Assembly (NCBI GenBank): GCA_003116995.1
Contig: BDSL01000047.1
Coordinates: 248,001-312,000, forward strand
DNA: 64,000 bases
Source of the DNA: Yamagishiella unicocca
Taxonomy: Eukaryota; Chlorophyta; Chlorophyceae; Chlamydomonadales; Volvocaceae
Reading direction: 5' to 3'
A model generated the notes under the pieces. It searched no databases. It saw only the letters and a program-made list of their open reading frames with translations, and was not told the DNA's origin. The translations under genes were made by a program, and so were the position numbers. Shown here in pieces: positions 1 to 9,121 of this stretch (position 1 is its first letter; the number at the start of each line of letters is the position of its first letter).

Positions 1-474
1 CACCGTCAGCGAGGTGAACGTGCGACCAGGAGCACGGCCGAATAGGCAAACCAAGGCGGTGGACGACGGGAGCACCGATGAAGTCGTGGCTGGCACCCGA
101 GTCGAGCAAGGCAGTAAGGGCGAGGTTGCCGGAACCAAGAGGGCCAAGGCGGAGTCAGGTCGGCGACGCTTGCATGCACGGTAGTGAGAAAGCAATGAAC
201 GCAAGTGCGACACGGTGGAGGGAACCGCCAGGATTGTGTGACCGCCAACATCAACGGAGGAGAAAGAACGACCGCGGGGCGCGAATAGGTTACAAGAAGA
301 GTCGAAACCAGCGCAAACAGCGACGGCATCAAACGTGAACGGGCGACCCACGGAAGTCTCCAACGCAGTTAATGCAGAAGGCAGCAGAGCCCGAACAGGG
401 CGGCGAACAATTAAGTCAGGCGGTGGAGGCAACAACTCAGGCGAGGAACCCCCCGACAGCACCTGAGCAACCCC
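1..474 (-). pseudogene. Start of gypsy pol, left copy, with 262-bp internal deletion
   Basis: Continues in the same frame after the gag UAG. Compared with the right copy it matches up to about right-copy position 5107, then jumps to about 5370, with a one-base microhomology (C) at the joint. The missing part is the linker upstream of the aspartic protease; the protease DSGAS region lies beyond the joint. The sequence then runs off the window start. The deletion is not a multiple of three (262 bp), so the downstream frame is lost. Confidence 0.75.
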
Positions 475-1989
475 CTATTTCCGCTTGGCGGCCTTGCGCG
501 CGGTGTACGCAGCCTGCCCCGCAATCGCAGCCGGGCTAAGTTTGTCACACTGCGCGTAGGCGTGCTCCGTAGACCCGCAGGAGAAACACTGGTGGTCAGC
601 AATCATCGCGCGAACCGTGCCCAGGGGCAGCGCGCGACCATGCTGATCAAAAAACTGCGTTAGCACGGCCAAGGGGTCCACCTCCATCGCCCCCGCATCC
701 GGCTGCCCACAGCCCCCGTGACGGCCACGGCCGGAGCGGCCGCTGCGGCCCCCCCGACCCCCGCGACCCCCGCGACCCCCACGCGGGGCTACGGCAGCAG
801 CAGCAGCGCGAGGCGCGCCACGTGGCTTCTTGGCAGGCGGCACGTCGTCGGCGTCGTCCTCAAAGTCGGGAACGGCCTGTAAGATGGCAGCGTGAGAGCG
901 CAAAGAGGAGTGGGTGCGCCGGCGGACGAAGGCCTTGGCTTCCTCGCCGATGGCATGCTGAACCAAGTCGGAATACGAGGAAAAGGGACGGCCGTGAAAG
1001 TCAGACGCGCAGGCAGGTGCCAAGCTAGCGGAAAGGCCTTCCAGGAACCAAAACCGGCGTTCCTCCTCCGTCACCGAAGGGATTTCGGAGAGGATCGCCT
1101 CGAGTCGGCTCTGATAGGCAGCAACGGTCTCGCCGGAAGTCATGCGAAAGGAAAGGTCACGAAGGCGATAACGTGCTTCAGTCTCTAAGGTCTGGATTTG
1201 GGGCGCGAAGCGAATGGTAAGCGCATCGATAACGGACTGTACGGTCAAGCGGGACGCGGGCTGGGAAAGAGACCACTCGTCGTACCACAGCTTCGCGATA
1301 CCACGCAACGCTTGCGACATATACAGAAGGCAGGAAGACTCATGGCGGCCCCAGGACACGACCGAAAAGAACAGTCGAACATCGCGAAGGAAGGACCGAA
1401 CGCGGGCAGACGTCTTCTTAGAATCTAGCCGCTCATCTAGGTTAAGTACCGGCGGTGGAATACTAACCCGCGGAAGGTCACCCGAAGAAGGGCCGCCAGC
1501 CGAAGTGGCCTGATGACCGATGGACGCCGCAGCCAAAGTGGGCGGCGCGTGGGTCACAGAAGGCGGCACAGGCGGCATGTCGTCCGTCTGGGCAGCTGCG
1601 AGGTAAGGCGCGGCCAGTCCAGAGTTAGTCGCAACAACGGCATGGGCGTGTGCAAAGTTCGACACCGGCGCGGCAAGGGGCGCAGGAGGCGCGGGAAACG
1701 GCACAAAAGGAAGCGCATGCGGTTGTTGATTAGCGGGGACAGGCTGAAACAAAACCGGCCCGAGCAAGTTAGCGCCAGCAAGTGCGGGCGGCAGACCGAG
1801 CGCCGGAGGGATCCCTACTCCAGCGTTAGCAATCCCGGCAAGTGGAGCAGCTACGGGATTCAGGACAGGAGCAGGGACATCGACAGGGGCAGCAAGAGGA
1901 CCAACGGCAGCAGGCGCAGGGATGGCGACAGTTCGACCCAAGTGTCCCTGAGTGCGCCGGCCACTGCCGAGTGCGAAGAGGCGTTCCAT
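475..1989 (-). CDS. gag: Gag of gypsy left copy
   Basis: Structural protein of the retrotransposon, predicted to form the cytoplasmic particle that packages element RNA. An open frame extends upstream to 2055, but the first ATG is at 1989, giving about 504 aa. The N-terminal third is Pro/Ala-rich. The middle resembles a retrotransposon Gag capsid domain (Trp- and Arg-rich, with LWYDEW and FWFLEGL segments). The C-terminus has an RGG-type basic run followed by a CCHC zinc knuckle (CFSCGSTEHAYAQC). It stops at an in-frame UAG directly before pol. This is the undisturbed version of the Gag that is interrupted in the right copy. Confidence 0.85.
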   Translation of the reverse strand: MERLFALGSGRRTQGHLGRTVAIPAPAAVGPLAAPVDVPAPVLNPVAAPLAGIANAGVGIPPALGLPPALAGANLLGPVLFQPVPANQQPHALPFVPFPAPPAPLAAPVSNFAHAHAVVATNSGLAAPYLAAAQTDDMPPVPPSVTHAPPTLAAASIGHQATSAGGPSSGDLPRVSIPPPVLNLDERLDSKKTSARVRSFLRDVRLFFSVVSWGRHESSCLLYMSQALRGIAKLWYDEWSLSQPASRLTVQSVIDALTIRFAPQIQTLETEARYRLRDLSFRMTSGETVAAYQSRLEAILSEIPSVTEEERRFWFLEGLSASLAPACASDFHGRPFSSYSDLVQHAIGEEAKAFVRRRTHSSLRSHAAILQAVPDFEDDADDVPPAKKPRGAPRAAAAAVAPRGGRGGRGGRGGRSGRSGRGRHGGCGQPDAGAMEVDPLAVLTQFFDQHGRALPLGTVRAMIADHQCFSCGSTEHAYAQCDKLSPAAIAGQAAYTARKAAKRK

Positions 1990-2562
1990 GCGTACCGGTG
2001 CTATAAGACAAAGTAGCCTGCGTACCGGCGTCGCGAGTGCGAGACGCCTCACCACCGGCTAGGAAGATCGACTCTTCTGCGAAGACAGCTAGTAAGTAGG
2101 CACAACGCGAAGGAAAGAACACGAATAAGCGTGAATCAGTCAAGCGCGCATACCCATAGTCAGATCGGGGTTTGCCAGGTGGATGTGGAGGTCCATCAGG
2201 TCGGACATCGAAGATGCGGAAGCGTTAGGAAGCGTTTGAGAGAGTTTGCGAGACGCCAGGAAGGCCGTTTGCGAGACGCCAGGACGGCCTTCCTGGCGTC
2301 TCGCAAACTCTCTCAAACGCTTCCTAACGCTTCCGCATCTTCGATGTCCGACCTGATGGACCTCCACATCCACCTGGCAAACCCCGATCTGACTATGGGT
2401 ATGCGCGCTTGACTGATTCACGCTTATTCGTGTTCTTTCCTTCGCGTTGTGCCTACTTACTAGCTGTCTTCGCAGAAGAGTCGATCTTCCTAGCCGGTGG
2501 TGAGGCGTCTCGCACTCGCGACGCCGGTACGCAGGCTACTTTGTCTTATAGCACCGGTACGC

Positions 2563-4761
2563 ATGGAACGCCTCTTCGCACTCGGCAGTGGCCGGCGCAC
2601 TCAGGGACACTTGGGTCGAACTGTCGCCATCCCTGCGCCTGCTGCCGTTGGTCCTCTTGCTGCCCCTGTCGATGTCCCTGCTCCTGTCCTGAATCCCGTA
2701 GCTGCTCCACTTGCCGGGATTGCTAACGCTGGAGTAGGGATCCCTCCGGCGCTCGGTCTGCCGCCCGCACTTGCTGGCGCTAACTTGCTCGGGCCGGTTT
2801 TGTTTCAGCCTGTCCCCGCTAATCAACAACCGCATGCGCTTCCTTTTGTGCCGTTTCCCGCGCCTCCTGCGCCCCTTGCCGCGCCGGTGTCGAACTTTGC
2901 ACACGCCCATGCCGTTGTTGCGACTAACGCTGGACTGGCCGCGCCTTACCTCGCAGCTGCCCAGACGGACGACATGCCGCCTGTGCCGCCTTCTGTGACC
3001 CACGCGCCGCCCACTTTGGCTGCGGCGTCCATCGGTCATCAGGCCACTTCGGCTGGCGGCCCTTCTTCGGGTGACCTTCCGCGGGTTAGTATTCCACCGC
3101 CGGTACTTAACCTAGATGAGCGGCTAGATTCTAAGAAGACGTCTGCCCGCGTTCGGTCCTTCCTTCGCGATGTTCGACTGTTCTTTTCGGTCGTGTCCTG
3201 GGGCCGCCATGAGTCTTCCTGCCTTCTGTATATGTCGCAAGCGTTGCGTGGTATCGCGAAGCTGTGGTACGACGAGTGGTCTCTTTCCCAGAATGCGAGT
3301 ATTACAAGGGAGCCAGAACGGCTCAAGCGCGGAAGCGCAACCAGGCGGGCCCGATGGGCCAGACCACGACACGGGTCACTGGGCAAAAGAGCCCGCCCTC
3401 ACCGGCCGGGAGGGGGCAAAAGCCGAAGGCAGCCAAACACGAGGACACGGAGAAGGCAGCACACACAACTCAAAGCACGGGGAGGAGAACAAGCGCGTCC
3501 AGACAACACGAACCACCTGCACCAAGCCAGCAGCGAGACGCGAGGAACGCGTTCCGGCAAAACGGGGGCCCCAAGCCCCAGAACCCAAAAGCACCCACAA
3601 AAGACAGCAGAGCGGGGGCCTAAGGCCCAGAAAATCGCACCCGAGTCAGCCGTCGGGTCACTCCTCGGCACCCGGGCGGCCCGGGAAGACCACCTCCCCC
3701 GCGGGCGAGGCGGCGAGGAAGGGGTGATCGGACGGGATGGCCCCCCACCCGCGGGGGGCCAGCCCCAGCTCGGCAAACGCACTGAGGCGGGCCCAGAAGT
3801 CGGCCGTCACCGCGGCGCACACCCGCACCACCGGCATGCGCCCCCCGGGGGCCCCAGCCTGCACCCGAAACAGGAGGCGGAGCCCCAAACCCAACGCCGC
3901 GACGGCCGCCAAGCACACCACATCCCAAACAAGCGGGTGCACCCCCAACGGGGGCCGACCCAGCCACTTTCCCAGCCCGCGTCCCGCTTGACCGTACAGT
4001 CCGTTATCGATGCGCTTACCATTCGCTTCGCGCCCCAAATCCAGACCTTAGAGACTGAAGCACGTTATCGCCTTCGTGACCTTTCCTTTCGCATGACTTC
4101 CGGCGAGACCGTTGCTGCCTATCAGAGCCGACTCGAGGCGATCCTCTCCGAAATCCCTTCGGTGACGGAGGAGGAACGCCGGTTTTGGTTCCTGGAAGGC
4201 CTTTCCGCTAGCTTGGCACCTGCCTGCGCGTCTGACTTTCACGGCCGTCCCTTTTCCTCGTATTCCGACTTGGTTCAGCATGCCATCGGCGAGGAAGCCA
4301 AGGCCTTCGTCCGCCGGCGCACCCACTCCTCTTTGCGCTCTCACGCTGCCATCTTACAGGCCGTTCCCGACTTTGAGGACGACGCCGACGACGTGCCGCC
4401 TGCCAAGAAGCCGCGTGGCGCGCCTCGCGCTGCTGCTGCTGCCGTTGCCCCGCGTGGGGGTCGCGGGGGTCGCGGGGGTCGGGGGGGCCGCAGCGGCCGC
4501 TCCGGCCGTGGCCGTCACGGGGGCTGTGGGCAGCCGGATGCGGGGGCGATGGAGGTGGACCCCTTGGCCGTGCTAACGCAGTTTTTTGATCAGCATGGTC
4601 GCGCGCTGCCCCTGGGCACGGTTCGCGCGATGATTGCTGACCACCAGTGTTTCTCCTGCGGGTCTACGGAGCACGCCTACGCGCAGTGTGACAAACTTAG
4701 CCCGGCTGCGATTGCGGGGCAGGCTGCGTACACCGCGCGCAAGGCCGCCAAGCGGAAATAG
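2563..4761 (+). pseudogene. gag: Gag of gypsy right copy, carrying an in-frame LINE insertion
   Basis: Same Gag as in the left copy; the first ATG is at 2563 (the open frame begins at 2497). At codon level it is identical or nearly so to the left copy up to 3291 and again from 3976, ending with the CCHC knuckle near 4648-4691 and UAG at 4759-4761. The LINE plus target duplication adds 684 bp, exactly 228 codons, and happens to contain no stop in this frame. The ORF therefore stays open as a chimera with about 228 foreign residues inside the capsid region. Capsid function is probably lost despite the open frame. Confidence 0.85.
3292..3967 (-). mobile_element. 5'-truncated LINE (L1-like) insertion with 8-bp target duplication
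   Basis: A 676-bp insert in gag flanked by direct copies of tttcccag (3284-3291 and 3968-3975), absent from the left gag copy. There are no terminal inverted repeats. Read on the minus strand, it starts abruptly at 3967 and encodes the end of an ORF (to 3658) with an FWARLSAFAEL...HPFL pattern of the kind seen at the C-terminus of L1-type reverse transcriptase proteins. A 3' untranslated region follows, ending in gtaatactcgcatt. Truncation at one end plus a short duplication fits target-primed reverse transcription. The family name is an inference. Confidence 0.65.
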
Positions 4762-6600
4762 GGGGTTGCTCAGGTGCTGTCGGGGGGTTCCTCGCCTGAG
4801 TTGTTGCCTCCACCGCCTGACTTAATTGTTCGCCGCCCTGTTCGGGCTCTGCTGCCTTCTGCATTAACTGCGTTGGAGACTTCCGTGGGTCGCCCGTTCA
4901 CGTTTGATGCCGTCGCTGTTTGCGCTGGTTTCGACTCTTCTTGTAACCTATTCGCGCCCCGCGGTCGTTCTTTCTCCTCCGTTGATGTTGGCGGTCACAC
5001 AATCCTGGCGGTTCCCTCCACCGTGTCGCACTTGCGTTCATTGCTTTCTCACTACCGTGCATGCAAGCGTCGCCGACCTGACTCCGCCTTGGCCCTCTTG
5101 GTTCCGGCTCACGTCGCCGCGCGCAGCGCCGCGCTCCTCTCAGGTATGCGTTGTCTTCGTCGCTTTGCTGCCGGTACGTCTCTGTTTGCTGGCTTGTCTG
5201 TTGATGGTCGTACCGTTACCCTGCCTGGCCTGCCTTATGCCGCCGAGCTTTGGTACGACGCCGCACTGCCCTGTTCCGCTCCGCCTTCTGAGCCCTTTGT
5301 CTCTTCTTTGGCAGTTGCTTCTTCCCTTTCGACAGGTGGTTCGTTGCCTGTGATCCCTGTCACTGCTGTCAACCTCGCCCTTACTGCCTTGCTCGACTCG
5401 GGTGCCAGCCACGACTTCATCGGTGCTCCCGTCGTCCACCGCCTTGGTTTGCCTATTCGGCCGTGCTCCTGGTCGCACGTTCACCTCGCTGACGGTGGTA
5501 AGCAGGCTATCTTGGGCCAGGTTACGCTTCGCCTTTCTGTGGGCTCCCTTCGCCTTACTGTTAACCCGTACGTGCTTGCCGAGCTGACTGATGCCGCTTC
5601 GTACATCTTGGGTTCTGCTACTTTGCAAAAGCACTTTGCTGTTATGGACTATGCTGCACGTTCGTTGTTGCTGCGCTCTGCCCGTGGGTCGCCGTGTCGC
5701 GTGTCTTGGCTCGCGTCGCCGGCTCAGGGGGGGCCACCCGCTGCGGATGCTGCGCCGTGCGTGAATTTCGCCGCTGCTGCTTTGCTCGCTGCCTCTGCTT
5801 CCGTCGCTTCGGGCTCCTCTGCGCGCCCCACTGTCACGAGCTGCGGTCGTAAGGAGGCTATGCGATGGCTCCGTAAGGGTGCCCATGCGTTGCTTGTCCG
5901 CCCTACTGTTCACCTTAACGCTGCTGCTGTGCCAGCTGAGACGCAGGATCAAGCTGTCGCGTCGCTTCTTAGCGAATACGCAGACGTTTTCCGCGAGATC
6001 CCCGGGCTTCCTCCGGTCCGACCCGTGGACCATACCATCCCTTTGACTCCAGGCGCTCAGCCCGTTTCGCGTCCAATGTATCGCTTGAGTCCCTTGGAGC
6101 TCGACGAGGTTAAACGGCAAGTAACTGACTTGCTTGCTAAAGGTATGATTCGTCCCAGCACGTCCCCTTACTCTGCCCCGATCCTGTTCGTGGGTAAGAA
6201 GGACGGGAGTCTGCGCATGTGCATTGACTACCGTGGCCTGAACGCGGTGACTGTGAAGAATCGCTACCCTTTGCCTCGCGTCGACGACTTGCTTGACAAA
6301 CTGCGTGGGTCTGCTTACTTTAGCTCCATTGATCTGCAGCAGGGCTACAACCAGATTCGCATTGCTGACTCCGACATCCCTGCCACGGCCTTTCGCACGC
6401 CCTTTGGTCACTTTGAGTACACCGTGTTGAGCTTTGGCTTGGTTAACGCCCCTGCCACCTTCCAAGCTTGCATGGACCGTATGCTCAGGCCGTACATCGA
6501 TAAGTTTGTCGTGTGCTACCTGGACGATATCCTGATTTACTCCAAAACCAAGGAAGAGCACTTGCATCACCTTCGTATGGTCCTGGACGTTCTTCGCAAA
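4762..6600 (+). CDS. pol: Gypsy Pol, N-terminal part: aspartic protease and reverse transcriptase
   Basis: Begins in the same frame directly after the gag UAG, so Pol is most simply made by stop-codon readthrough. Seen in order: a long linker; the protease active site ([13 protein letters not shown], about 5385-5425); a second linker; then reverse transcriptase with the [20 protein letters not shown] and [12 protein letters not shown] blocks, [13 protein letters not shown], and the catalytic YLDD at about 6518-6529. The frame is cut after codon 6598-6600 by the Helentron and continues in the correct phase at 18368. The few codons after 6600 that remain open belong to the Helentron end. It cannot make full Pol unless the insert is removed. 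Confidence 0.9.
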
Positions 6601-6623
6601 TACCGATGCGCCCTTCGGGCACC
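6601..6623 (-). other. Helentron 3' terminal hairpin
   Basis: On the element strand the last 23 bases contain gcccgaagggc, a short stem with a three-base loop (6610-6620), extendable with mismatches. A 3' hairpin is the presumed termination signal for rolling-circle replication. The last bases are cggta, not CTRR. Confidence 0.8.
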
Positions 6624-6636
6624 GCCACGGAGCAAA
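6624..6636 (-). repeat. Helentron 3' subterminal inverted repeat
   Basis: Perfect 13-base inverse of the 5' tip, placed 23 bp inside the 3' end, which makes the pair asymmetric. Confidence 0.9.
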
Positions 6637-7573
6637 AGGAGCGCAGGAGGCGAGGCACGCGCATTTACTTGCAGTGTGAGACATGCGGTCATCCATCTGG
6701 CACCGCCGGTGCGCCCGCAGGTTTCCGCTCGGGAAGAATTACGTACGGCTGCAGATGCAATTTGGTATTTTGATGTGCGGACGCAGCTGCTTGCGAGTGA
6801 TGTGCGGTGGCAGGTACTCGCGGTGAAGCGTATAGGTTATCTGCACGCTGTTTACTCGTCTGGTGGTGTGCGTTATGGACCGACGTGACGTAGGGAAAGC
6901 GCGTTCTGGCTGCTTGCAGCCACGCGGTTGGAGGTGCTTAGCATTTCCAAGCAGGTAAAGGGCGCAATGTACGTGGCGTGCAGGGCATACCCTCTCGTGT
7001 ACACAACATCACAGCATGCGTACGACTCATCGTTCAGCGCGGCACAATAGGAATCAGCGTCAACGTCGGGGAACTGCCATGCGCCGTGCGGCAAGTCTGC
7101 GCTCACTCCGCCGTCAACGCGTCTCGTAGGACAACGGTAAACAATTTGAAGGAGGGTTAGACGTCTGTTCAGTTGGGCATGGTCTCAGCGGCTCATGGAT
7201 GCACAAAGGGGGACCACCGCCCCTCTTCGATGGCTGCTCGCCTCAGCTGGACCTCACAGTGCAGCGTACGCGGCACGGTCTGGATCTGCGTGACGCGGAC
7301 GAGCCCATGCGAGGGGCCACAGCAGCGCCTCTCCTTGCCTCAGATCCCCGCTCAGAACACGTCCCTACACGGCACGGTGTCCCCCGCTTGCATACCGCCA
7401 CATGCATCCCTACCGCACCGGCTTGCCTAGGCGCAGTGTACACGCGACACGGTCTCCATCTACACGACGGTCAAGGAACCCACGCTGCTCGCGGCCTTAG
7501 TTTCGTCCCCCCCGTCCGCCGGGCCTCCGTTCCCGCCTCGCAACGGTTCCGCCCCTCCCCCCCGCGCGTCGAA
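6637..7573. other. Helentron 3' non-coding region
   Basis: No convincing gene. It includes a stretch at about 6719-6765 that resembles two stretches near the opposite end (17726-17775 and 17848-17900). All share a gtttcc...gaa..at(c)acgt.cggc.gca.atgcaatt pattern in the same direction. Confidence 0.6.
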
Positions 7574-9121
7574 CTACCGGGCTCCCGCGGCGGTTCTGAG
7601 GGCAGTCAGCATCTCGGGGAAGCGATGGCGGGTGAGCGCGTCGACCGCGTCCAGGCGGTCCAGCTCCGCGGCTATTCCCGGCACCCGCTGGGCGCACCGC
7701 AGGAAGGGCTGCACGGCGGCGGCGATCTGCGCCTGGCTGCTGCCCGCCGGCCACAGCGGCGCGAGTAGCTGGATGTCGGCGCGGCTGGAGAAGCGGGACA
7801 GCGTGACGTACAGGGACGCGCGCTGCAGGCTTCCGTCGGGCGGCGGGTTGATGTGGACGAGCCAGTCCGCGGCAGTGTCGCGGAAGGACATGCCCTGCGA
7901 GAAGTAGTCGGTCACCGCGTACGCATCCAGCAGGTTGTAGCCACGCCGAACGATCTTAATGGCCGGCTGGTTGCGGTGGGGCTGGTAGGAGAACTCGCGG
8001 ACGGTGGGCAGGATTGGGACGCAGCCCGGCGGGGTCGTAGGCTGCTCGAAGGCGGACGCAAGCGGCGCGCCGTCGGGCCGGACGATGATGGCCTCCGGCG
8101 GGCTGCTGAGGGCGTGCAGGGTCAGCCCGGGCGGCTCGCGCTGGAGGGCGGCCGCGTCCGCAGCGGAGAGGACGATATCCACGCCAGTGGCACCGTTATT
8201 GGACACGATGCGTAGGCCGGGGTTCTCCGTGTCGCCGAAGGCGTACAGGCAGCCCGCAAAGAAGAAGTTGATGGTGGGGATGCCCCCGGTGTGATCGTAC
8301 GGCTCGGAATCGAGCCGAGCGGTGACGTCGGCCGGGAGTGGCTGTCGTGTGAGGGTGGAGTCCTGCGAGCGCCAGATGAAGACGTGCTGGTTCAGGAGGC
8401 GAGCATGGTGGCCGGCCAAGAGGCGGTTGGCGAACACCTGCACACTGTGCCGTAGTACGACGGCGCGGGTGAGGCGCGGGGGCAGTTGCTGCAGCGCTCT
8501 GCCATTCAGGTCCTTGCACAGCTGCTGCACGGCGGCGGGGTCGGCGCGGGCCCGGCCATCGAAGAGCATGACGTTCCGGAGGTGCTGCGGGTCGCGCTGC
8601 AGGCGGTATTGTCGCGCCAGGATGAAGACGTCGCGGAAGCTGCGGTACACCTGGAAGCCCTGCATCGCCTGCGCCACGCGTTGCGCGTTGACCTGGCCGC
8701 CGGCGGCACGGACAGCGGCCAGCATGTGTGACTGGAGGGCGGCCGCGTCGGTAGTGTCAGCGACGGCGCCCGCGTACAACGGAGTCGCGAACGGCGCCAG
8801 GTGCTGCCGGGGGTCGCCGGCCATCGCGCAGTGGAAGTCGGCGAAGGGCAGGTCGACGTAAGGGGAATCGGGGCGCAACGCACGGCACACGTGCTGCGCG
8901 CTGTTGGACATGCCCGCCAGGTGCTGCAGCGCGACGAAGTAGGCCTCGTCGATCAGGAATAGGCGGACGGCGTGCAGCTGGTCCTGCAGCCGCCGCAGGG
9001 TGCGCGCGCTGAGGTGGCCGCGGTGCCGGCGGTCGCCGAGGCCGAAGAGCGTGGTGGTGGTGGAGCCGTCGTTGCTGGGGGTGCTGACCTGTGGTTGGCG
9101 CGAAGGCAGCAGGGATGCATA
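7574..9121 (-). CDS. Helentron exon 8: helicase C-terminal part
   Basis: A 516-codon last exon. Walker B is LFLIDEAYFV; motif III is MAGDPRQHLAP; the arginine-rich ILARQYRLQ follows; and near the end are VTDYFSQGMSF and LYVTLSRFSS, corresponding to the late Pif1 motifs (T.HKSQG and VALSR in relatives). An NNGATGVD segment corresponds to the usual NGATG motif. It ends at TAG near 7574. No OTU, Fanzor or endonuclease domain was recognised downstream. Confidence 0.85.
   Translation of the reverse strand, partial: YASLLPSRQPQVSTPSNDGSTTTTLFGLGDRRHRGHLSARTLRRLQDQLHAVRLFLIDEAYFVALQHLAGMSNSAQHVCRALRPDSPYVDLPFADFHCAMAGDPRQHLAPFATPLYAGAVADTTDAAALQSHMLAAVRAAGGQVNAQRVAQAMQGFQVYRSFRDVFILARQYRLQRDPQHLRNVMLFDGRARADPAAVQQLCKDLNGRALQQLPPRLTRAVVLRHSVQVFANRLLAGHHARLLNQHVFIWRSQDSTLTRQPLPADVTARLDSEPYDHTGGIPTINFFFAGCLYAFGDTENPGLRIVSNNGATGVDIVLSAADAAALQREPPGLTLHALSSPPEAIIVRPDGAPLASAFEQPTTPPGCVPILPTVREFSYQPHRNQPAIKIVRRGYNLLDAYAVTDYFSQGMSFRDTAADWLVHINPPPDGSLQRASLYVTLSRFSSRADIQLLAPLWPAGSSQAQIAAAVQPFLRCAQRVPGIAAELDRLDAVDALTRHRFPEMLTALRTAAGAR

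Larger units (their letters stand above)
1..2266 (-). mobile_element. Ty3/gypsy chromovirus, left (inverted) copy, 5' part
   Basis: This is the reverse complement of the gypsy element to the right (2286-5497), reading leftwards from the palindrome centre. It carries the 5' untranslated stretch, the whole gag ORF and the start of pol, and continues beyond the window start. It differs from the right copy by isolated substitutions (for example a Ser where the right Gag has Ala), lacks the LINE insertion, and has lost 262 bp of pol. It is therefore a separate copy, not a duplicated read of the right one. No LTR lies between the two copies; they meet through a short spacer instead. Confidence 0.85.
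1..5497. repeat. Long inverted repeat (palindrome) of two gypsy copies
   Basis: Left-arm base x pairs with right-arm base 4552-x close to the centre (2266 with 2286). Farther out the offset grows by 684 bp (LINE plus target duplication in the right arm) and by 262 bp (deletion in the left arm), so base 1 pairs with 5497. The spacer 2267-2285 is itself a nearly exact direct copy of the innermost 18 bases of the left arm (gtttgcgagacgccagga). Confidence 0.9.

Noticed and set aside
3292..3967. hAT-type DNA transposon because of the 8-bp target duplication
   Set aside because: No terminal inverted repeats; one truncated end and an L1-like ORF end point to a LINE.
1..5497. Palindrome as pure assembly or read-folding artefact
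   Set aside because: The arms differ by substitutions, a LINE insertion and a 262-bp deletion, so they are separate copies. An artefact at the centre alone remains possible and is listed as a check.
5140..6696. Minus-strand 518-aa ORF opposite gypsy pol
   Set aside because: Shadow of the pol coding frame; no domain of its own.
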